A stretch of 64,000 bases of DNA from Polysphondylium violaceum (taxonomy: Eukaryota > Evosea > Eumycetozoa > Dictyosteliales > Dictyosteliaceae), in contig AJWJ01000047.1 in the NCBI GenBank assembly GCA_000277445.1, positions 1 through 64,000 on the forward strand, written 5' to 3'. A program made the translations under genes and the position numbers. Positions 1 through 11,124 of the stretch are shown piece after piece; position 1 is the stretch's first letter; each line of letters starts with the position of its first letter. The notes below the pieces were generated by a model that worked only from the letters and a program-made list of their open reading frames with translations, made no database searches and was not told where the DNA came from.

Positions 1-1235
1 TGTAGTTTTCGTCTTGTAATTTTTTTTAAATTTTTTAAGACGAAAACTACGTTGTTTTCGTCTTGAAATTCATTTTTTCATATATCAATTAAATGAACGA
101 AATAAGAAAAATCGGTGGGTAAAGAGATATATAATTGCATTTGAAGCTAAAGGGGTTGGTTTGGTTCATTAGGAACGATGTTTCAATATCAAAAAAAATT
201 TACAACTTTAACAAAATCTTTTATGTTGTCATTTTCTAGAATATTCTTTATGAAAAAACATTTAAATATAGAGTCCTGTTAGTCATAGAATTCTTTGTGA
301 TAGTCCATTTTATATTTAAAATATAGTTTGGACTTGTTTTATTTAAGTTATAATATATATTCTATCTCATTTTGTAGCCAAAAATGTTATAAAATTGATT
401 TTATGCGGATAAAAAAAAAAAAATAGCTTTTTTTCGACTCTAAATTTTAAAACAAATGTTTTAATAAATTGTCTAGACTATTTCGATTTTATTTGTAATG
501 GAACGCCAGGGGGACGCTCATTTGTGATATTAAAAAAAAGTAAAATTTTAATAAAAAATTAGTATCAAACTTTTGATACCAAAGTTTGACATTAAAAATC
601 TTTTGAATCAAAGTTTTAATCGAAACCAATAGTTAGATATAAATAAATGAGTTTTTAATTTCACTTTGTATATAAAAATTTAATAGTTTTATTGGATGTA
701 TAAATGTTTGGATAGAATCAATTTTTTAACATTTAATGATTTTTTTCATTTTTGTAAATCACTTACTCTCTTGAATTAAAAATATTTTTGGGTTAAACTG
801 CTAGTAATTACAAATAAACAGTCGGTCTCCACTTTAACTTCTAATTTGGATAGTAATTAGTTGATATAAAATTGATGTACTAATTGCTGATCGAATATTT
901 CTATGACTTTTAGTAGGGTAAAAAACCAGTTATTACATTGCTCATCAGATTCTAATTAAACAAATGATCGTAACACATTTTAAATAGTTTTAAAATCCGT
1001 TATAGTTGAAAATACCTCTTATTTATGAACTTTACTCATTTGATTGAAAATAAAAAAAAAAATAATACCTCATGGTTATTTGAATGAGGTCTCGATCATA
1101 AGATAGATATCAATATCTACCAATTAACTATTAATATTGTTGCTGATGTGTTGACATTAATATTATATGATGGAGACATTCATAGCACTAAATCGCTGTT
1201 TTTTTGACAAAAAAAATGAAAAATGGAATGATCTG

Positions 1236-1266
<31 letters not shown>

Positions 1267-1308
1267 AATAGTGCGCTTGATATGTATGGAACTAATGTAC
1301 ATTTTATT
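1..1308. other. intergenic stretch, no supported gene
   Basis: AT-rich sequence with no open frame of meaningful length on either strand and no tRNA-like fold that I could recognise. It holds an inverted repeat at its left end (2-51) and a run of about 29 A at 1236-1264, just beyond the end of the VIT/vWA gene. A gene lying to the left may use part of it as a promoter or 3' flank; nothing in the sequence decides this. Confidence 0.6.
2..51. repeat. 14-bp inverted repeat
   Basis: GTAGTTTTCGTCTT at 2-15 is the exact reverse complement of AAGACGAAAACTAC at 38-51, with a T/A-rich loop of 22 bases. The core GTTTTCGTCTT occurs again at about 54-64 in direct orientation. The element is cut by the window edge or lies very near it, so its full extent is unknown. 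Confidence 0.75.
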
Positions 1309-3868
1309 TTATAATTTTGATTTAGCTGATTCCAACAAAGTATTGAAATCAATTGAAATATTATTTTTAGTTAACTGATTCTTGACCCATTTAGTAGCTT
1401 TTTGAACAACAAGATCCCATTCAGTCTTTCTATTTTCAAATGATTTCATAATCTTTGCAATAACAACAATGGTTGTCCAAATGGCCTCATCAGAAATTTC
1501 ACTTGGTTTGGATGGAACTACAAACAATGAATTAACAGTGTCCCATGATCCTAGTGCTTTTTGTAATTTAATTAAATTTACCAATTGATCATTATTACTA
1601 GTATTTACACCACTCTCTCTACGATAACTGGAAGAAGAAGATACAATTGAGCTAGATTGAACTGGGGATGGAGCAGATTTGGTAAAAGAAAATAGAGATT
1701 TCCTTTTCATTGGTTGTGATGAAGAAGAAAATTGAATTGAACTAGAGTCAAGAGATTCACATTGTAACAAGAGGCCATCTAAATTTTGACTCATTTCCTT
1801 TGTTTCCTCTTGTTCAAAGCTTATGGATTTCTTTTTGAATTTTTCACTGCTGCCACTATTGCTTGATCTACGACTTCTTACGGCACCACCACCACCAAGT
1901 CTATCAGGTGTAGAAGTAGTTGGTAAAACATCAACATTTACCATAGCATCAGTAGTTGGTTGATCAGATTCAACAGAAACAATAAAAGATGTTTTTGTAG
2001 AGATGATTGAATATTTCTTTGATAATCTAATAATTTCTTCACTATTGTTTTCAGATTTCTTTTTCTCTCTATATTCAAGATCATGAATAATTTTAAATGC
2101 TGCCAAAGAGTGAATGTTTGTTGATGCTTTATCATTATTTGATACTGCTTCTAAATCAATTGGAATTGAATATTCAATTTGTTTACCAGATGGACTATTA
2201 CCAGTGATGGTGATGGTAAAGTTTTGTTTTTCAATTTTCTTTTCAGACAAAGCATAGATCATCATTCTTTCATTATAGAATATTGGTCTAATTAATTGTG
2301 GTGATTGAACAAAAGAAGGAATACCCCAATCAACTTTAATATTACTAAAAGCAGGCTCCATTGCAATATTGACCAATTTCATAACTCTATTTTGCATATC
2401 ATTATTATCATCAATTAATTCATAGAAACCTTTGCAAGAGTTTGAAAGACCAATAACCAATTCTTTATCAACACCACTACCAATACCCAATGTAAATATA
2501 CGAGTTGAATTTGATTCTGTACCAACATATTTAATCAACTCATCTCTACTAGATACACAGCCATCTGTTAAAATGAATAATTGTCTTGGATATTCTTGAT
2601 CATATTCTTGTTGTAAAATCTCTTTAATAGGTTGAAATAATTCTGTGCCACCCATATCTGCATCAATATTTGAAATATAATTATTTGCTTCTGTCAATGA
2701 TTCGTCATCATATAATCTTGAATGTTCAAAGCATTTATTAAAATTTGATCCAAAACAATAAATATTAAATTTACAATTTTCATTTAAACTTCTCATAATT
2801 ATATCTAATGCTCTATATATATGTTGATATTATTAATGTTAATACAATAGAAATTAATATATAAATAAATCATAATTACGTTTTTGCTTTTTTAATTGCA
2901 TCACCTTCCATTGAACCACTACAATCAATTAAAAAGATAAAAGTAGATTTTTGATTCATTTCATCACTATTGATTTCAAAATTTGGATAAAAGTTTAATG
3001 CAATTGCAGTAGAGTTGTTATTTGAATCATTTTCTACAAGAGCCAAAGGTTTATCAGATGATTCAGGTACAACAATAATTAAAAGATCATTACTGATACC
3101 TTTATCATTTTCAATTTCTACCAATGCTTTTCTTTTAGATTCATCTTTAAATGTTGTAGTGTTTTTATAATCTTTAACTTGAATTTCTTTAATCGAGTTT
3201 GAAAGACCAATATTTAAAGATAATTTAAAATCAAAGTTTTGATTTGAAGGGAACCAATACTTATGAATAAAGTAATGTAAATTACTATAGTGACTACCAA
3301 TTTCAGATATAATTGTAAAATGTAAAGTAACCGATTCACCTTGAGGAACATTGCCAAGTTGGAGTGTAAATAATCCATTTTCAGATTTTGATGCCAAAAA
3401 AGATTGACCACCACTTGCAATAGTATCACTGTATTGATTTTCTGCCTTTTGTCTTTCTTTAATTGTTGCTTTTAATACTTGATCTTTAAATTCTACTACA
3501 AAATTTGATACACTAGCAAATGGTGGAAGAGGAATACAATATTTTGCTTCAACTGGTGATTCAAGTGTATTTTTATATTTTTGAGTCAATACAGTAGTTG
3601 TACATGTGTCTGTCATCTCTGCATTGATATGATATTGTTCCAAAACAAATGCTGTTGATGATGATGATGATGAAGTTAAACCAATATGTTGTCTTGCAAT
3701 AACTCTATTTGTTTCTAATATACGATAGAAATTAAAATATGAGGATTTTGTATAATCATCATGAACAATATTATCCTTAGATACATTGGGTGGTGGTGAA
3801 CTAATAACACTACAATTACTAGTCGTAGTTGTTGATTTTGTAAATAAATTTGAAATAAAGTTTTTCAT
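1309..3868 (-). CDS. VIT and von Willebrand A domain protein
   Basis: Two exons, complement(join(1309..2812,2880..3868)), give 830 residues; the intron joins phase-perfectly to read KAKTALDIIMRSL. The N-terminal half (about 60-190) is a VIT domain, the module of inter-alpha-trypsin-inhibitor heavy chains. A vWA domain follows, with the metal-site motif DCSGS near residue 318 just before the intron and a TDG motif in exon 2. The C-terminal third is Ser-rich low complexity followed by a conserved end (KALGSWDTVNSLF) also seen in vault/PARP4-like VIT proteins. There is no signal peptide, so it is probably cytosolic. The ATG at 3868 is the first in frame. The family is expanded in social amoebae; the function of its members is largely unknown. 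Family assignment is firm, role is not. Confidence 0.9.
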
Positions 3869-4157
3869 TTTTAACAAATAAAAAAAAAAAAAAAAAAAAG
3901 AAGATAATGTGTGATTGAAAAGATAATTAATAGTTATTGAAATGAAAATATAAAAATAGATATCGATATTTATATTTGATGAAATCTTTGGTTAAAAAGG
4001 TTGATCACATTTTGTAAAAAAAAAAATAGAAAAAAATTAGAAAAACACAAAAAAATCCCCTCTTCTTTGAAAAATTTTTTTTAACCTCTTTGCAGCCTAA
4101 AAATCTTTGAAATCTTATCTTTGAAATAATATAATATCAATAATAATCATAATAAAT

Positions 4158-6356
4158 TTATTTTACTTTTGATCTTATTGTTTTTTTAACTTGTCTTTTA
4201 GTAAAAGCTATAAAACCAAAGATAATAAAAATAATAGAAGAACAAATACACAAGAATTCAGTCCATAAAAAGGTAGGCTTTTCACATTCTAAAAAAGAGT
4301 GTTTAACTCTATGACTATCATGAACAATCATAGACATATTTGAAGCAAGATCATGTAGATTGTAAATCAATGGAAATGCATCTAGTAAATTTGGATTCAA
4401 AGATATAGATAAACCTATATCAAATAAACTTTTCTTGACCAACACTGTATAGTCTTCAATTGATTTTGCATTTACATTTGCTAACATAAATTCATCCCAT
4501 GTTTCATCATGATAAATATGATCAAGTATTACCCTTAGTGATTGAAGTGATGATTGAATATGAAAATATAATAAATTTCTAATAGCTGAATCTGTTTGTG
4601 AAAAAGATAATTCTTTGCTTGTTGAAAATGATGAAAACACTGAATTACCAAATGACCATAAATAATTATTATCAATATTTTTACTATTCTTTGTTAAAAC
4701 TAAATGTCTATTAATTTTTATATATAATATCTATCTATTAATATATATATATATATAGATAAATCATTGTTATTCATATACTATATACTTACGTTGGAGT
4801 GATACCCCAAATAGTTTGTAATAAACTTGATAAAATTGGTTTAGTTGCATCAGTTGAATCCAAAGATAAACTTTTTTTATCACATTGAAAATCAATTCTA
4901 ATTCTATTTGGAGTTTGAGTTTGAATTGCAATGACCATATCTTGAAAAGAAACAGCTTGATTGGTTCTATCTAATAATAAAATATCTTTATAAGATATAT
5001 CAAATACAAATACAGGCACAATTAAATGATTACTTTGATGATCATAGTTTGGAATTAAATTTGATAAATGTTGTTTAAGCCAAATGTGTAATTCTTTTGA
5101 ATCCAAATATTGTTGTGTACCCTTTGATCCAGAATGATAAACTCTAAGTGCTGCTTGTTTGGCTTGTGCTACATAAACATTATCCAATAGAGATAACTCT
5201 CTTTTTGTAAATATAATCTTTTGTGTTGTAGCCAATGGTATTGATTTCAATTGTTCTTGAATCATTTCCCAATCTAATCTTTCCGATACTTCTTTAATAC
5301 CAACTTTATGATCATGAACCATTATTAATTGAATTTCTGTTTGTTCCCATCCATAATGTTCTGGTATCCAATAAATTGGTGGTGTAATTAATTGTTTACT
5401 AGTTTGATGTATCCATCCTGCTATATCTAATAATTTCTTTGATTATTATATTAGTATATGTAATTTAGTATAAATCTATTATACATACTCTTATAAATTG
5501 ATTATTTGATTGAGGTAAAGTTTCAGGTAAAATTGTACCAGTGCCTTTTGTTAAAGGACCATAAGTTGAAATATCAGCACCTAAATCTATCCATGTATAT
5601 CTACCTTGACCAGATGATTCTTGGTTTTCAATTGAATTAAACTTTGAAGCTATTGCTTTTGATTGCCACATTTTAGTCGTACAATATCTATTAATATCAA
5701 CATAGTTTTGACTATTTTGATTGATATACTCTGAATGATTCAATTGAGAATAAGTATATTTAAAACTTTTTATATGACTTGATCTTTCAGGATGTTCTAA
5801 ATTTAATAAATAAAGAGTATATTGATTTGATTTTGATATTCTATATTCTTGTGATAATAAATCATCAATAACATCATAGGCTATTAAACCTAATCCATTG
5901 CCATTATCAATCTTTTTCTCAAATGCCTCTTGTAATGCTCGATCGAGTGAACTTGATAATCTATCTGTAAATTGTTGTGTTGCTAAACTAACATTGTATT
6001 GATATTTTTGTTTAATTAATTCTAATTTTCCTACTTTCTATTATTATTAATTATTATTAGTATATAAAGATATATTTGTATAAATTTTTAAAAAAACATA
6101 TAATCCATACAGGATATAAAATAGAAGGTGAGTTTTCATTATCTAAATGATTTAATAACTTTTCTAATTCTTCAGATTCAAGCGAATCAAAACCAATCAA
6201 TTTAATATTAATCTTTATATCATGTTTTAACTGAAATATTTGATCAAACTCTTTAATTGTTGTTGATGATTTAACTTGTGCTGCATTATTTACAAAATAA
6301 AATAAATTTAAAAATATATAGATTGTTATTGTTATTATTATTTTATTGATCTTCAT
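4158..6356 (-). CDS. single-pass secretory-pathway membrane protein of unknown function (plant At3g28720-like)
   Basis: Four exons, complement(join(4158..4707,4793..5436,5489..6037,6111..6356)), give 662 residues with all phases closing. It starts with a signal peptide (MKINKIIITITIYIFLNLFY) and ends with one membrane helix (about residues 632-652) and a short basic tail, so a type I protein with a large lumenal part is expected. Conserved blocks are YTWIDLGADISTYGP, VPVFVFDISYKDILLLDR, MVIAIQTQT and SSLLQTIWGITPTH. From memory these match a plant and protist family represented by Arabidopsis At3g28720 (I believe Pfam DUF7906); that needs a search. The third acceptor (5436/5437) could instead be at 5427/5428, which would remove three residues. 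No catalytic motif is recognised. Confidence 0.75.
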
Positions 6357-6469
6357 CTTATTTTCTAATCAAAAATGAAAATAGAAAAAAAAATGAAAAA
6401 ATAAAGAAAAAAAAAAAAAAAAAAAAGAATATTATAATATGGTACAAAATTAATAATAAATATTTATTT

Positions 6470-7535
6470 TTAAACATCTAATTTAGAACTAGATGTATCA
6501 TCATTATGTGGTTGTGGTGTACAACTATCTATATCAATACTAATATCTTTTGGTTGATTAGTTTGATGATGATCTGTTGAAATGTTGATATTGACTGATG
6601 ATAGCTTGTGAGCATTGGCTGATGACTCATCATTTGATGATCCATGAATATTACCATGTGTTTTGACTCTTTTAAAAGTAAAGTACAAATGAAATTTACC
6701 ATCAGCTAAAACATACATAACCACAATCAATTGTAACATATCGGCAACACCAGTCAACAATACAGATAGGGGGAAATTATAGGGTCTATAGGGAGAATCA
6801 AACATAATAACAGAGTCGTGAACCACTGTAATTACCACACATATAACCATACCAGAAATAAGTATTTTTGTCTTTTTAATCATTAATTCAAAATTAACTT
6901 TTGATTTCTTTCTTTGAGTTTTAAATGCTCTCAATAATAATATACCATTCGAACCAGTTACTACAAATAAAAATATAAAAAATACAATGAATCCAACATT
7001 CTCGGCATCTTTGTAATCTCCAGTTAAACACAATGATGTGATAATAACTTGCCAACAAAAATAAATTGAAACAAATACGTATACTGAGTTTGAGATAAAC
7101 TTTGCATTTTTCAATCTAATTTCTTCAGATAAAAAAAATGTATAAAATAATTGCATCCTATATAGAAAGAAATCTATTAATATTCAACTATAGAGTTGTT
7201 CAAATTAAAAATATTTACCAAAAAGCAAAAATAAAACTCCATTCTACAAAAATAAAGTAGACACCCCAACTAAAAAAGAAATACCATTTCGTTCCTACTT
7301 CATATTCAGTGGGAAAAAAATAGAATACTATATTTCCTGTTATTCTCATAACACAAAACAAAGACATTGCTAAAAATGAAAAAAATCTTGTTTTTTTAGT
7401 TTTTTTCTTGTTTGAATATATAAATTCATGATAGGTTTGTGTTGCACATAATGTAAACCACATTATATAAAGTAATAATCTTATACCCATCTCTGAGTAA
7501 AATATTTTATCAAGTGTAACACTATCAGTGATCAT
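6470..7535 (-). CDS. seven-helix membrane protein, possibly THH1/TOM1/TOM3-like
   Basis: Two exons, complement(join(6470..7157,7219..7535)), give 334 residues. Seven hydrophobic stretches are visible: three in exon 1 and four in exon 2, followed by a hydrophilic Ser/His/Asp-rich tail of about 95 residues, probably cytosolic. The loop after helix 1 is Lys-rich and helix 2 contains CVMRITGNIVFYF, which recalls the R-I motif of the TOM1/TOM3 (tobamovirus multiplication) group of seven-helix proteins. It is not a clear class A/E GPCR: I see no DRY or cAMP-receptor motifs. The start at 7535 precedes the first helix directly. Fold is well supported, family is a weak inference. Confidence 0.75.
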
Positions 7536-8035
7536 TTTGATATTTTTTTATAAAATTATTAAAAGTAAAGAAATAAAAATAGTGATAAAATGGAATTGAA
7601 TTGATATATATATATATATATAATAAAAAAATAAAAAAAAAATATAAAAGTAATCTTTAAACAAGAACAATAGGTTTTCGGTATTATAGGAGGTTGATAA
7701 TATCTATTTACAAAATAAAAAATAAAAATAAAAATCAAGAGCATCTTAGCTCTTGATATTCTGAAGGGGTTTTCATATAGTAAACACTTTTATATAAATA
7801 TAGAAGGAAACTTGGTTTTTATTTATAAACAATCTGATTAAAATCGAAATTTTTATTAAAAATATCTATTTTTTATTTTTTTGAAATTTTGTCTTGTGAT
7901 TTTCAGATAAAAATATTTTGATTGTAGAGCCCTTTGTACGAAATTTTTAGATTTTTTTTTATTGTTCGATTACCTTTTACCAAGCAAAGAGATTAAAATA
8001 TTTTGTATTATCACAATAAAAAAATATCTAAATAT
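7536..8035. other. intergenic, hairpin at 7734-7757
   Basis: Upstream of the seven-helix gene and downstream of the CARMIL-like gene. It contains a (TA)n tract at about 7602-7622 and a 9-bp-stem hairpin, ATCAAGAGC (7734-7742), loop ATCTTA, GCTCTTGAT (7749-7757). No coding frame is supported. Confidence 0.6.
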
Positions 8036-10820
8036 TTATTTAAGATCATTACCTTCCTTTACGTTGGAAGTAGAATTTGAATTGGACCATTCATCTTCAT
8101 TCCAAAATGTTGGAGTTTTATTACGTGGTCTTGATGGTTGTTGTTCTAATTCTGGATTACCACCCCCATTTGTATTACCATGATTATGAAGAGTAGGTGA
8201 TTTAAGTGAAGCAATATCATTACTAATATTAACCAAAGTATTGATTGGTTTCGAGAAAATGGAAGAGATAACATTATTAACTTTGGTTGTATTTGAAAGT
8301 GTAATTTTCTCCATTTTACCTATAATTGTACTACTGCCACTTGGAACACCAGCGGATTGAATTGCACTAGTTGAATTAACAATACCAGATAAATGATCAG
8401 GGATGGTGGCGGGTGGTTTAACATAAATGGGTGGATCATCTTGAGGTAGAAAACCAAATCTTTGAGAGGCAGACAATTTAATCTTATTTAAATTTAATTG
8501 CATTTGAATTTGAGCAAAAGTATCTTGCAATTGAGCTCTTTTAATTGGTGATAAAGGTACCATATTACTATCACTAACATTGATTGGTTGATCAAACACT
8601 GGCAAATCGATATGTTCTACCGATGTGTTTCTAAAAAAGATAAAAGGAGAAGCCAAACTTTGCCAACCAACACTCGTGAATTGATTACCATAGATAAATA
8701 TCTTTTTCAAAGATTTATTATTTCTTAGACAATCGGCCAACAAACAAGCACCATGATCATTCATACCATTTCCAGAGATATTTAGTACCTGAATTGATTT
8801 ATTGAAATTTAGACATTGAATCAATGGATGTAAAGTGGAACCCAATTGTCTATCAGCGGAACCAATACCAAACTTAACAATGTTTGGATGTTGAGTCATA
8901 AATTCAACTACTTTTGGAATTAGATATTCATCATTTGAACTAAAAGGATTATTACCAATATCCAAAGATACCAAACTCTTTAGTTGACTAGTTGAACCCA
9001 ATATCTCAATCAATTGACGAGTTACAAAGCTATTAAATGACAAATCTAATCCAGCAATAAAATGTGAATCTGGTAAAAGTTTAACCAAAACTTGACAAGT
9101 TTTTGCAGCAAAACTATTGTTTGATAGATTTAAATTCAAGTTTTTAATATTTGAATTTCTTCTCAAGGCCAATAGAATCATCTCCAATGAATTACCAACG
9201 AGACCACAAGAAGAAAGATTTAAAAATACAAGTTTTGGAATACATTCCAATGTCTCCACTGCCAATAAACGTGCCGATGATATATTTATATTGTTTCCAG
9301 ATAAATCAAGAATACAAAGCTTTTCCAATATTCTCAATGGTGGACTAATAATTGACATATTTAGTGATGTTTGTGAGAGATAAAGTTTTAAAAGTGAATT
9401 GTGTCCACGTGATTTACTTAACCACGATGAAAATGCGGATGTGCCAGAATCTTGAAATCTATTTTCAGAGAGATTTAATTCCTCCAATGTCAAAGACATT
9501 GCAAAGTTTTTTTCAAATGCTTCAAATAAAAGTTTAATACCTCTTGGTGGTATATTGCATTTTGATAGATTTAAGCTTGTCAATGAATGATTAAAGTTGG
9601 CCAAACCTTCGCAAAGACTAATAATTGATTCATAACTCATGAGATTATTTGATAGATTTAATATTTGTAATGCCGATGCTCTGTCATTGATCATTAATGC
9701 ATGTCCCAAAGGTGCAAACGATTGTTCTGTCAATAGATTTGTAACTTCCAATTCTGTTATCGATGTATTTGTTTGCATCATTTCGCCAATGGATGATATT
9801 ACATTGATATGTGGGACTCCACTAATCTTTAATGATCTAATAAATGGATTATGTCTAAGACTAATAATACATGTAAATAAATTAAATCCAAGGCTACATG
9901 TTGCATCTATACCTGGTATATCACTAAAATTCAATACTGGATATCTTGTTAAATATAATGTCTCCAAGTGTCTAAGATAATCTAATGTTGCTTTTCTATT
10001 AAAATAGTGTGAATGTGCAATATATAATTCTCCAATTCCTTTACCATCAACTCCAATATCTATAAATGCACTCTATATGTTAGTATACTTTGATGTATTT
10101 TAAATCTTTTGTATCTCTATATACTCACCATGATCAAATTGCATTGGTTGAAATCTAGATGAAGGTAAATTTATATTTAATAATGCAGATTTTGGGAATG
10201 ATCTACTAATTGCATATGTAGTAATACCTATTGTTTTAATTATAATTGTCTCTATGGTTTTAGCTGGTGATTTTACTAAAAATGATGAAAATGTATTATT
10301 ACTTGTATCTTTATATTTAATTTCAATCTATTTTATATAAAACAATATTAATATATATAAACAACTATAAATGAAATAACTAGATCAACCTAATACATAC
10401 AGTATCAATAGAATGTTGTTGTAATGCATCCAATTTATCTTGAGAAGGTTCACATATTTCTACTAAATCATACAAATGAATCGATTTCTTTACAGTTTTT
10501 TTAAATTTAGCCTTCTTTATGATCACCAGCTTATATTTACCAATGACCAATATACGAGGTACCAATTGTAAATTCTTATCATCTCTTGTTACATACACTG
10601 GACATTGACATGTAATCTCTTCACCAAATAATCCGCCCAATGGTGAAAATTGTTCATTTATGTATGCTATATTATTATTATTATCATCATCATCATCATC
10701 AACTATATTAATTTACATTGTACTACTAAAAATAGATAATGATATATAGTGTAAATTCATCATACCTTGATCTTGATCTAATATTTCCAAAGCTTCTTCA
10801 GGTGATGAGGAAGAAGACAT
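8036..10820 (-). CDS. short CARMIL-like leucine-rich-repeat protein
   Basis: Four exons, complement(join(8036..10059,10129..10327,10401..10702,10766..10820)), give 859 residues. The first ~130 residues, spread over three small exons, fit the PH-like domain that opens CARMIL proteins (VPRILVIGKYKLVIIKK). Residues ~200-610 form a long run of ribonuclease-inhibitor-type leucine-rich repeats (LNLSSCGL, LDLSGNNI, LNISGNGMNDHG). After the repeats comes LPVFDQP then a helical segment (AQIQMQLNLNK), the same order as in CARMIL. CARMILs link capping protein, Arp2/3 and myosin I at actin-rich membranes. This protein is shorter than the ~1050-residue amoeba CARMIL that I recall, and I do not see its capping-protein-binding or Pro-rich myosin-SH3 tail; it ends in a Ser/Asn-rich tail with FWNEDEW. 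It is therefore a relative rather than the orthologue. Confidence 0.8.
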
Positions 10821-11124
10821 TTTTTTTTTTTAAATCTAATTACTATGATCAATCAAACATCAATAAAATATCTAATCATGTAGTCTGAAATCCAAAAATG
10901 AACCTAATCGATTTGTTGTTTGATAAAAATTTGAAAAAAAAATTGAAAAAATTAAAAAAAAATTGAAAAAAAATAAATCCAACAAAAAAAAAAAAAGAAT
11001 AGATTTCAAATAATGGGTTTGAACCAAATCTATCAAGACAATTAAAAATGATTTCATTCTATATACATAAACATCTTCTAATATGAAAATAAAAGAAATG
11101 TTTTTTTTTTTTGTTTATTTTTAT
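10821..11124. other. intergenic, A/T-rich
   Basis: Upstream flank of the CARMIL-like gene and 3' flank of the histidine kinase gene. Mostly poly-A/poly-T runs; no other signal seen. Confidence 0.5.

Noticed and set aside
7962-8183. Plus-strand frame across the CARMIL-like gene end
   Set aside because: Overlaps the conserved minus-strand coding region and has no support of its own.
10872-11057. Minus-strand hydrophobic frame of 61 codons
   Set aside because: Mostly Phe/Leu/Ile from poly-T runs; no conserved context.
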